DNA from: CAYYKK01 sp046351395
GTDB taxonomy: Bacteria; Myxococcota_A; Polyangia; Polyangiales; Polyangiaceae
NCBI GenBank assembly: GCA_046351395.1
Contig: JAXLYP010000040.1
Coordinates: 1-64,000 of the forward strand
Direction of reading: 5' to 3'
DNA: 64,000 bases
How positions within the stretch are numbered: position 1 is the first letter of the stretch; each line of letters starts with the position of its first letter. A program made the translations under genes and the position numbers. Below, piece by piece: positions 1 to 7,105 of this stretch. The notes beneath the pieces are model-generated. The model did not search any database and was not told the origin of the DNA. It worked only from the letters and a program-made list of their open reading frames with translations.

Positions 1-70
1 CTTCGGCGCGCCCAGCGATTTCCGCGGCGGAGCCGCGGCAGGATCGAGCGCCTTCGGCGCGCCCAAATTC
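1..70 (+). repeat. Edge copy of dispersed palindromic repeat
   Basis: About one and a half units of the same roughly 50-bp repeat that is tandemly arrayed at 6386-6635, in the same orientation. The two hairpins of the unit are visible: CCGCGGC-GGA-GCCGCGG and GCGCC-TTC-GGCGC. The array probably continues to the left of the window. Confidence 0.7.
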
Positions 71-118
71 GCCGAGGCGGGCTTCTTGGGGGCGGCGGCG
101 CGGGCGCGCTCGATGGGA

Positions 119-256
119 TCAGCGCGCGAGGCCGAGGATCACCAGGACGACGAGCGACACGAGGCCCGCCGCGACGACGAGCTCGACCACGTTCACCCCG
201 CGGCGGTTGCTTCCCCAACGTCTCGCTCTCGAGGTGGCAAATAGAGTGCCGTTCAT
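119..256 (-). CDS. 45-residue prepilin-like small membrane peptide
   Basis: A short ORF divergent from rseP with only 15 bases between the two starts. A basic N-terminus (RRWGSNRRG) is followed by V-N-V-V-E and then an unbroken hydrophobic helix of about 18 residues ending in GLAR-stop. The Gly followed five residues later by Glu, leading into a hydrophobic helix, is the class III (type IV prepilin/pseudopilin) signal pattern. No C-terminal pilin domain follows, so it would be a minimal pilin-like peptide or a truncated remnant. No clear ribosome binding site precedes the ATG. It could also be a spurious ORF. Confidence 0.35.
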   Translation of the reverse strand: MNGTLFATSRARRWGSNRRGVNVVELVVAAGLVSLVVLVILGLAR

Positions 257-271
257 GCAGAGTAGGGCTCG

Positions 272-1429
272 ATGTACACGCTCGTGGCGATCATTGGCCT
301 CGCGATCCTGATGATCGTGCACGAAGCCGGCCACTTCATCATCGCGCGCCGCGCGGGGATGCGGGTGACCAAGTTCAGCGTCGGGTTCGGCCCGACGTTC
401 TTCAAGATCCAACCCATCCTCGATCCGCACGGGGGCCCGAGCTTCTTCTGGTTCACCGCGTTTGGGGACCGGATCCGCTTCAAACTCTGGACGTACGAAC
501 CCGCGCGCCACGGGCCGACGATCTACCAGGTCGCGATGATCCCGTTCCTCGCGTACGTGCAGATCGCCGGGCTGAATCCGCTCGAGGAGGTCGACCCCGC
601 GGACAAGGGGAGCTACGCGAACGCGCGCCTCTGGCCGAGGATCTTCACGATCGCCGGCGGCCCAGCCGCAAACTACCTGTTCGCGTCCGTGTTCTTCTTC
701 ATCGCGCTGTTCTTTCACGGACAGCCGGTGACGCGCACGATCGGGCCGCCGACGCAGTTCCGCCTCGCGCGGGACGAGCGCGACGTCGTGCTCGAGCGGC
801 CCGCCTCCAAAGCGGGCCTCTTGGATGGGGATCGGTTCATCTCGATTGACGGCAAGGAGCCCCAGACGTGGGAGGAAGTGCCGAACCTCATCGGGAGCAA
901 GCCGGGGCAGAACATCCACCTCGTCATCGGTCGGGGCGACGAGACGCTGGAGTTCGACGTCGTCGCGGACGACGAGAAGGGCAAGGGTCGCATCGGCGTC
1001 CAACGGGACTCCGAGACGGAGCTCGTGAAGCTGACCGCGGGAGAGGCCGCGGTCCAATCCCTCGAGGAGCCGGTCCTCGTCATCGAGGGCGTCGTCGCGC
1101 AGATCGCGAAGACGATCCGAGGGAGCGAGGACGTGAAGCTCGGGAGCGTCGTCGCGATGGTCAACGAGTCTTCGAAAGCGGCCGAGGAGGGGTGGGACGT
1201 GTTCATCCGCTTCCTCGGCGCGCTCAGCGCGTACCTCGCGGTGTTCAACCTCTTGCCGCTGCCCGCGCTCGACGGTGGACGCCTCGCGTTCCTCGGCTTC
1301 GAGGCGGTGACGGCGAAGAAGCCGAACCCGAAGACCGAGGCCCACATCCACGCGATCGGGTTGATCCTTCTCCTCGGGCTGATGCTGTACGTGACCTTCG
1401 CGAACGATCTTGGCCTGGGCTCGAAGTAG
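272..1429 (+). CDS. rseP: Site-2 (M50) intramembrane zinc metalloprotease RseP
   Basis: 385 residues. Family members cut transmembrane anti-sigma factors within the membrane during envelope stress. The first membrane helix carries the zinc-binding HEAGH at residues 17-21. A second helix region (about 130-150) follows a GG-PAANY segment. A single PDZ-like domain lies around residues 165-225, and the third zinc-ligand motif LDGGR is at 333-337, followed by a final hydrophobic helix. Length fits single-PDZ RseP proteins. AGGG sits five bases before the ATG. The next gene starts inside the last codons of this one, so the two are probably co-transcribed. Confidence 0.93.
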   Translation: MYTLVAIIGLAILMIVHEAGHFIIARRAGMRVTKFSVGFGPTFFKIQPILDPHGGPSFFWFTAFGDRIRFKLWTYEPARHGPTIYQVAMIPFLAYVQIAGLNPLEEVDPADKGSYANARLWPRIFTIAGGPAANYLFASVFFFIALFFHGQPVTRTIGPPTQFRLARDERDVVLERPASKAGLLDGDRFISIDGKEPQTWEEVPNLIGSKPGQNIHLVIGRGDETLEFDVVADDEKGKGRIGVQRDSETELVKLTAGEAAVQSLEEPVLVIEGVVAQIAKTIRGSEDVKLGSVVAMVNESSKAAEEGWDVFIRFLGALSAYLAVFNLLPLPALDGGRLAFLGFEAVTAKKPNPKTEAHIHAIGLILLLGLMLYVTFANDLGLGSK

Positions 1430-2279
1430 CGCGGCGCTCTCGATCGTCCTCGCTGCGATCACGGCGAGCGCGAGGGACGCGCGCGCGGAGGACGAGCCCG
1501 TCGTCCCGCCCACCGTGCCGAGCCTCGCGCACCGCACGTCGCACTTCAATTATCAGGTGCTCGGGGCTGGGTTCGGCGCGCCGTTCAGCGCCGACGCGGG
1601 CACGGCGTTCGGCCTCGTGTGGTTCGTCCACTTCGGGGGCGAGTACCCCATGGTGCCCGCGAAGTGGTACTTCGGCGCGTCCGTCGACGTCGCGTTCGGC
1701 GTGATCGAGGGTGGCCCGCCGCGCGCTCTCTACGGCGATCCCGAGTTCTGGGTCCGGGGCGTCTGGACTTCGAAGGGCGGGCTCGAGGCGGGCGGTTCGA
1801 TCGGGGCGATCGTTCCGACCGCGAGCGATCTCAACGAGCGCGCCGCCGCGCTCCAGCGATCGGTCGAGGTCATTCGCCCCTGGGATACGGCGTACTTCTC
1901 GCGGTCGAGCCTCACGCTGCGCCCCGCGTTCGACGTGGCGTACGCGTTCGACTGGTTCCTCGTCCAACTCCGACAGGGGCTCGACGTCTCGTACGCGGTG
2001 GACACGAACGAGGGCTCGATCTCGGGGCACACGGATCTGCTTCTCAACGTGACGGCCGCGAACGCGATCGACATCGCGCTCGAGGCCTTCGAAACGTACG
2101 ATCTGACGCGCGATCTGCCGGACGCTCAGCGCGCTGCGTTCACGCTCGGGCCCGCGGTCTCGCTCCGCTTCCCGAAGGTGCGCCCCGGGCTCTCCGCGCT
2201 CGTGCCGATCGGCACGCCGCTCGGCGGCGACGCGCGCGCGTTCTTCGCGATGCGCGTCTTCGCGACGATCTTCCTCTGA
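1410..2279 (+). CDS. Secreted protein, probable outer-membrane barrel
   Basis: 289 residues from a TTG start overlapping the end of rseP by 20 bases; no ATG or GTG is available near the signal peptide. Residues 1-27 form a signal peptide ending in an AxA-type site (DARA-ED). The remainder alternates aromatic and polar residues (WYFGASVDVAF, RPAFDVAYAF, LRQGLDVSYAV) and ends in a hydrophobic ATIFL, which suits an outer-membrane beta-barrel. No family was recognised. Translational coupling to rseP is likely from the overlap, but a functional link is inference. Confidence 0.75.
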   Translation: MAWARSSAALSIVLAAITASARDARAEDEPVVPPTVPSLAHRTSHFNYQVLGAGFGAPFSADAGTAFGLVWFVHFGGEYPMVPAKWYFGASVDVAFGVIEGGPPRALYGDPEFWVRGVWTSKGGLEAGGSIGAIVPTASDLNERAAALQRSVEVIRPWDTAYFSRSSLTLRPAFDVAYAFDWFLVQLRQGLDVSYAVDTNEGSISGHTDLLLNVTAANAIDIALEAFETYDLTRDLPDAQRAAFTLGPAVSLRFPKVRPGLSALVPIGTPLGGDARAFFAMRVFATIFL

Positions 2280-2289
2280 CGACTCGGCT

Positions 2290-3027
2290 ATGTTGACCGA
2301 CGTGACACGAAAGCTCTCGGCACTCGCGCTCCTCGCGTGCGCGCTCGTCGCGTGCGCCGCGCCGCGCGTGAGCCTGCGCGAAGGGCCGCGTGAATACGTC
2401 GCCGAGGACTACGAGAAGGTCCTCTCGGAGTGGACCCGCAACGAGCACCTCATCTCGGTGTCCGAGCTCGACGACCTCCTCGCGGCGACGGCGACGTTCG
2501 AGTCTTGGGACTTTCGATGGGCGTACGTCGTCCGCTTCGCGCAGGACTACCGGCTCACGCTCGAACAGCGCCAGAAGCTCCTGCGGCAGACGCTCGACGA
2601 GACGCGCGAGGCGCACCACTTCTTCGTCGCGATCGCGGGGGGTGAGCGGCGCTTCAACGATCTCACGAAGGAGAACAGCGCCTGGATCGTCCGCCTCATC
2701 GACTCCACGGGCGCCGAGACCGCGCCTCAGGAGATCGTCGCGATCAAGAAGCCGAACGTCACCGAGCGCACGTACTACCCCTACAACACCGTCTTTCACC
2801 TCACGTTCCGCATCTCGTTCCCGCGCACGAGCCCGGACGGCACGCCCACGATCTCGCCCGACGCCGAGTGGTTCGGCCTGCGCTTCGCGGGCGCTCAGGG
2901 CGACAAGGAGCTCATCTGGGAGCTCGACAAGGACACACAGGGGCCGCTCAAGAAGGACCGCGAGAAGGGTGATCCAGAGCCCTCCAAGCCCACCGCTCCG
3001 GCGGACGGCGCCGCGAAGCCGAGCTGA
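2290..3027 (+). CDS. Hypothetical lipoprotein
   Basis: 245 residues starting 10 bases after the previous stop. The N-terminus has a basic region, a hydrophobic stretch and a lipobox-like ALVAC at about residues 17-21. The mature part is mostly mixed alpha/beta (EYVAEDYEKVLSEWTRNEHL, VVRFAQDYRLTLEQRQKLL) and the C-terminal 20 residues are a charged, Pro/Ala-rich tail. No domain family recognised. It appears to be the last gene of the rseP run. Confidence 0.78.
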   Translation: MLTDVTRKLSALALLACALVACAAPRVSLREGPREYVAEDYEKVLSEWTRNEHLISVSELDDLLAATATFESWDFRWAYVVRFAQDYRLTLEQRQKLLRQTLDETREAHHFFVAIAGGERRFNDLTKENSAWIVRLIDSTGAETAPQEIVAIKKPNVTERTYYPYNTVFHLTFRISFPRTSPDGTPTISPDAEWFGLRFAGAQGDKELIWELDKDTQGPLKKDREKGDPEPSKPTAPADGAAKPS

Positions 3028-3262
3028 TCCTCCGCGACACACGGGGTGCTCGCCGCGAGCATCGGGCCGTCGCGCGGTCGGTGGGTCGGGAGGCGTCGTC
3101 GAGGCGCGCGACGGCGGCACGCTGTACGCCCGCCATGCGAGACGAGAGAGCCCGATGCGCACAAGGTCGGATCTCGTGTCGCTCCCCATGGACGTCCGCT
3201 GCGCGGGAAGAGCTCTCGAGCGGACGCGATTCCGAGATCGTGCGCGATGATCCGCCGCCGGG

Positions 3263-6217
3263 TCAGCGAAGGAGCTCGAGGAGCATCGGCATCGTCGAGA
3301 ACAGCTCGATCGTCGTCGAACGCGCGGCGGTGAGGAGCAGCGCGCCACCTTCCCCCGCGCGGACTTCGCGCGGCGCGGGGCTGCCATCGAGGACCGTGTC
3401 GGGGAAGACGATCTCGCCGCTCCCGAGCGTGACGGGGCGCTCCTCGCCGTGCCCGACGACGAGCTCGCCGCCGCCCACGAGCGTGAGCCCCGGGGTGTCT
3501 TGGCCGACGGTGGCGAACACCTCGTGCTCGCGCAGCGCCCGGATGCGGAACATGTCGAGCGTGCGCCGGCGGCTCTCGTCGTCGAGGTCACCGAGCGGCC
3601 CCATCGTGGCGCCGGCGAGCGCGGCGAAGCGGTCGCCCACGCGAACGAGCTCCTCGAGCACCCAGGGGCACGCCTTGAGCGCCGACTCGATCTGCGCCTT
3701 CGTCCACGTCGCCACCTTCGCGTTCGACGTCGCCACCGCGCGGACCGCGACCACGTCCTCGATCGAGGTGAGGGCGGGCACGACGCCCCCCTCCGCGACC
3801 ATCGCGGCGGGGATGTCCGCGATCGTCGCGCAGACGTCCACCACGCCCGAGATCACGACGAGGACGCCGAACCCCTGACGCTCGTCGTTCGGTCCGAGCT
3901 CGAACACGTCCGCCGAATCCGCGAGCTCCTTTTGCAGCTCCCCCGGCAGATCCGCGAACGCGTCGACACGGTCGAGCGGGAGCCCCGCGACCGTGCGCAC
4001 CTCCCGCGGCACGCTCGACGGCGGGCCCGCCGAGGCGGGCTTCGCCGCAGGAGCGGCGCCGGACGTCGCGGGAGTGGCTGCGGCCGCAGCCGGCGTCGGG
4101 GCGGCCGGAGCTGCGGCGGCCGGGGATGCAGCGGCGGATGCGGCCGCGGTCGTTGCGGGCGCAGCAACCTCCACTGCGGGTGGGGGCGCCGCCGCGGCGG
4201 GGAGCGTTGGAGCGGCAGGTGGGACCGCATGAGGAGCAGCAGCGGAAGTCGGTGCGGCGCCTGCTGCCGCGTTCGGGGCGGCTGCAGGAGGAGCTGCGTG
4301 CGCGGCTGCCGGAGCTGAAGGAGCGGGAGTTACCGCGGCAGCGGGAGCGGGAGTTGACGCGGCAGGAGGAGCGGGAGTTGCCGCGGCAGGAGGAGCGGGG
4401 GGAGCCGCCGCGGCCGGAGCGGCCTGTGCGGACGCTGACGCCTTCGCGGGCGGAGCTGCTGCTGCGGGTGCGGCGACGCTCGCTGCGACGGGAGGGGGTG
4501 GCGGCGGCGCGATCGACGGCTCGCGGCGAGGGGGAGCAGGCGGTGGCCGAACGCTCTTGGGCCCGTCCGTGGTGGCTCGAGCGCTCCGAGGACCCGCGTC
4601 CGTGAACGTCTCGCGACGCTTCGACTCCGTCGTCGACTCGGGCGCCGCGGTTGCCGCGGGCGGAGGTTTGGCGCCCGCGGATTCGCTTGGCCCCGTCGAC
4701 GCTGGGGCCGCCGCCGCAGCAGCGGGCGCGCCCGCTGGGCCCGGAGGGGGGGCGGGCTTCGCCGCGGATGCGGGGGCGAGCGTCGGCGGGCGAGCGGCAG
4801 CTGGCGCGGGCGTGACCGCGCTCGATGCGGGCGCGGCGCCCGTCAGCGAGGCGATCGATTGGCCGGTCAGCGTCGGCGTCCTTCGCGGCGGGGGCGGCGC
4901 GGGGGGGCGCGCCGGGGTGTCGCGCGCGGGCTCGCCGTTTCGACTCTTCGCGTCCCCAGCGTCCGGCTCGTTCGGCGCGCTCGCGGGCGGCGCGTGCGCG
5001 GCGCCCTCCGCGGGCGCTGCGGGCGGTGCTTTGGCTCGCGCGGGCGGTGGGGGTGGTTTCCGTCTCAGCGTGACGTCGATCAGCGCCGCGGAGGTGATGA
5101 CGTCGTCGTCGCTCCCTGGGCCCGTGTCCGCGACTTGATGCTGCACGCGGAACCGCGCGGGCTCCTCGGGGAGATCGTCGGCCCAGGGGTCGAGGATCGG
5201 CGCGCGCTGCTTCTTGCGAGCGCGCTGCTTCTCGAGCTCCTTCCCTTCGGTGGGCGGAGGCGGCGTCTCCGCGGCGCTGCTCGGGCTCGCGGGCGCAGCA
5301 TCCGCTGGCGCCGAGGCGGGCGCGGCAGCTTGGCTCACGGTGGGCGGCGGCGCGTTCGGGTTCAGCAGCACGCCCGGCTGGAGCGTCGCACTCCGGGTGC
5401 GCACGGGCGGGGGCGGCGGCTTCGTGACGGGCCGCGCGGGATCCTTCTCTGCGATCTGGGGATCGATTTGAGCCGCGCGGAACGGGATGGGCGTCGTCTC
5501 GCTCGCTTGCGGCACCGACATGAGGATCGAGTGGTCGCGCGCGCTCGATGCGGTGGGGGGCGGCGCGGGCAGACGGGGGTCGGGCGTGGAGAGCGGGCCG
5601 CGCGAATCGGGGCTCGGCTCGGTTCGGCTGGCTTGCGTCGCCGCTGGAGGTGGTGGCGGCGCCGCCGCGAGGAGGTCCCTCATCCCCGAGATGTCCATCC
5701 GGGGGATCGTCGCGTCGTCGCGGATCTCGTCCTCCTCCGTGAGGAGCGGCGCGCTCATGCGATCGCCGATGTTGTCCGCTTCGAAGTCGCTCGAAGGCGC
5801 GTACCCCGTGCCTTTCAGGGTGGGCGCGTCCGGAGGCACGGGGATGTGGGTCGGCTCCACGATCGTCGGGGTCGGTGCGACGCTCGGAAAGGACACGATC
5901 TGCGGCGGCTGCGGCGTGATCTCGACCTGCGCGCCCGCCGCGCGCGGAACGCCCGCGTCGCCTGCGGCGCTGGGGTCGGGGGGCGCCGCCTCGAGCGCGC
6001 CGATGTACTCCTCGATCGACACGGCCTGCTTCGCGAGCATCACCGCGCGCATGTCCGCGCCGACGGAGCCCGCGGCCTCGGCGGCGCGGCGCACCCATAC
6101 GAGGGCCTCGCGGCGCTCGCCTCGAGCCCACAACGCGGTGGCCGTCTGGAGCCCCCAGACCACGTCCTCGTGATCGTCGGGCAGCGTCTCGGGTAAGAGC
6201 GGGAGTGACTCCCCCAT
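3263..6217 (-). CDS. Large Pro/Ala-rich protein with cyclic-nucleotide-binding-like C-terminus
   Basis: 984 residues. Residues 1-75 are a helical module (HEDVVWGLQTATALWARGER, then WVRRAAEAAG and VMLAKQAVS). About residues 90-720 are low-complexity Pro/Ala/Ser sequence, very rich in PAA and PPP runs, presumably disordered. The last 250 residues are globular: two stretches resemble the beta-roll of cyclic-nucleotide-binding/effector domains (GFGVLVVISGVVDVCATIAD and PGLTLVGGGELVVGHGEE). The phosphate-binding cassette is not evident, so ligand binding is doubtful. No membrane segment or signal peptide. It may be a scaffold or sensor; the role is unknown. Confidence 0.72.
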   Translation of the reverse strand: MGESLPLLPETLPDDHEDVVWGLQTATALWARGERREALVWVRRAAEAAGSVGADMRAVMLAKQAVSIEEYIGALEAAPPDPSAAGDAGVPRAAGAQVEITPQPPQIVSFPSVAPTPTIVEPTHIPVPPDAPTLKGTGYAPSSDFEADNIGDRMSAPLLTEEDEIRDDATIPRMDISGMRDLLAAAPPPPPAATQASRTEPSPDSRGPLSTPDPRLPAPPPTASSARDHSILMSVPQASETTPIPFRAAQIDPQIAEKDPARPVTKPPPPPVRTRSATLQPGVLLNPNAPPPTVSQAAAPASAPADAAPASPSSAAETPPPPTEGKELEKQRARKKQRAPILDPWADDLPEEPARFRVQHQVADTGPGSDDDVITSAALIDVTLRRKPPPPPARAKAPPAAPAEGAAHAPPASAPNEPDAGDAKSRNGEPARDTPARPPAPPPPRRTPTLTGQSIASLTGAAPASSAVTPAPAAARPPTLAPASAAKPAPPPGPAGAPAAAAAAPASTGPSESAGAKPPPAATAAPESTTESKRRETFTDAGPRSARATTDGPKSVRPPPAPPRREPSIAPPPPPPVAASVAAPAAAAPPAKASASAQAAPAAAAPPAPPAAATPAPPAASTPAPAAAVTPAPSAPAAAHAAPPAAAPNAAAGAAPTSAAAPHAVPPAAPTLPAAAAPPPAVEVAAPATTAAASAAASPAAAAPAAPTPAAAAATPATSGAAPAAKPASAGPPSSVPREVRTVAGLPLDRVDAFADLPGELQKELADSADVFELGPNDERQGFGVLVVISGVVDVCATIADIPAAMVAEGGVVPALTSIEDVVAVRAVATSNAKVATWTKAQIESALKACPWVLEELVRVGDRFAALAGATMGPLGDLDDESRRRTLDMFRIRALREHEVFATVGQDTPGLTLVGGGELVVGHGEERPVTLGSGEIVFPDTVLDGSPAPREVRAGEGGALLLTAARSTTIELFSTMPMLLELLR

Positions 6218-6385
6218 GCGGATGGAGCCTACCTATCACGAGGCAAGGGTGTCGCGCTGAATGTGGCGGCAGCCCGCTTTCGAAATCCCGAGTGCGCGGC
6301 TGGCGCTCGATCGGGATTCCACGGGCGGCGTGCTGAACCCGACTTCAGTAGAAGCCGCTCAGGCTCGGGTCGAGCCTCGATGCGA

Positions 6386-6635
6386 ATTCCGCGGAGGACC
6401 GCGGCCGAATCGAGCGCCTTCGGCGCGCTCAGCGATTCCGCGGCGGAGCCGCGGCCGAATCGAGCGCCTTCGGCGCGCTCAGCGATTCCGCGGCGGAGCC
6501 GCGGCCGAATCGAGCGCCTTCGGCGCGCTCAGCGTTTTCCGCGGTGGAGCCGCGGCCGAATCGAGCGCCTTCGGCGCGCTCAGCGAGTTCCGCGGAGGAC
6601 CGCGGCCGAATCGAGCGCCTTCGGCGCGTTCATCG
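6386..6635 (+). repeat. Five tandem 50-bp units, each with two hairpins
   Basis: Units at about 6386-6434, 6435-6484, 6485-6534, 6535-6585 and 6586-6635. Each has a first hairpin (CCGCGGC-GGA-GCCGCGG, or CCGCGG-AGGA-CCGCGG in the outer units), the linker CCGAATCGAG, and a second hairpin GCGCC-TTC-GGCGC. Stem changes keep pairing in the outer units. A third, unrelated hairpin (TCCACC-CTTC-GGTGGA) follows at 6654-6669. Related copies sit at 1-70 and, inverted, at 19236-19326. All lie between genes. Unit length, lack of unique spacers and the internal hairpins exclude a CRISPR array. Confidence 0.85.
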
Positions 6636-6699
6636 AGGCGTCATCGAGGCGATTCCACCCTTCGGTGGAGCCGCCGAACGGAGCGCGCGCTCGGTTGAA

Positions 6700-6975
6700 T
6701 TACGCCGCGGAGTGCTTCTTCGCGCGGCTCATCGGGGGAGCTCCGTTCGGGAGCGAACAGCCCTTTTGGCTGACCCGGGTCTCCGTGACGAGCGCGACGA
6801 CCTGCCGGCGGGCATGTTCGACGCCGTCCGTCGAGGCTGCCTCCCCGTCCATCCGGCGCGCGAGCCAACCGATGAGCGTCAGCCCAGCGCATCGCGCGTC
6901 GTCGGGCATCTGGCACTCTCGAAGTAAGCTCGCAAGCTCGGCGATCATGCGAGTGCGATCGCGCTCTGAAGGCAT
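6700..6975 (-). CDS. Small hypothetical protein (91 aa)
   Basis: The first 50 residues look like a compact helical domain (MIAELASLLRECQMPDDA, GLTLIGWLARRMDGE); the tail is polar and ends in a basic SRAKKHSAA. No family recognised. Support for a real gene comes from the promoter-like TTGACT-N16-TAATAC directly upstream on the same strand. That promoter would start transcription only two or three bases before the first ATG, giving a nearly leaderless message. The internal ATG at 6948 would give an 82-residue product and is an alternative start. Confidence 0.55.
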   Translation of the reverse strand: MPSERDRTRMIAELASLLRECQMPDDARCAGLTLIGWLARRMDGEAASTDGVEHARRQVVALVTETRVSQKGCSLPNGAPPMSRAKKHSAA

Positions 6976-6984
6976 CCTCGAGTC

Positions 6985-7012
6985 GTATTACGCCAAGCTT
7001 GACAAAAGTCAA
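6985..7012 (-). promoter_or_regulatory. Near-consensus sigma-70 type promoter
   Basis: On the minus strand TTGACT (7012-7007) is followed after 16 bases by TAATAC (6990-6985). The patch is AT-rich inside GC-rich DNA and faces the small gene starting at 6975. The expected transcription start is around 6978. The -35 box also forms one arm of the small inverted repeat TTGAC-tttt-GTCAA. Confidence 0.55.
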
Positions 7013-7105
7013 ACTCGGTGATTTGGGTCCAAGCGCCTTTTTGGGGACGGGCCCCAGCGCACGAAACGAGCCAAGCGCGAGGCTGCCGGGGAGGTGCCGG
7101 TCCGG

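Noticed and set aside
4200..4600. Plus-strand coding sequence inside the Pro/Ala-rich gene
   Set aside because: Gly/Arg/Glu-rich reading is the complement of the repeat-like PAA codons of the minus-strand gene.
6386..6635. CRISPR array
   Set aside because: Units are contiguous without unique spacers and contain internal hairpins; no cas genes nearby.
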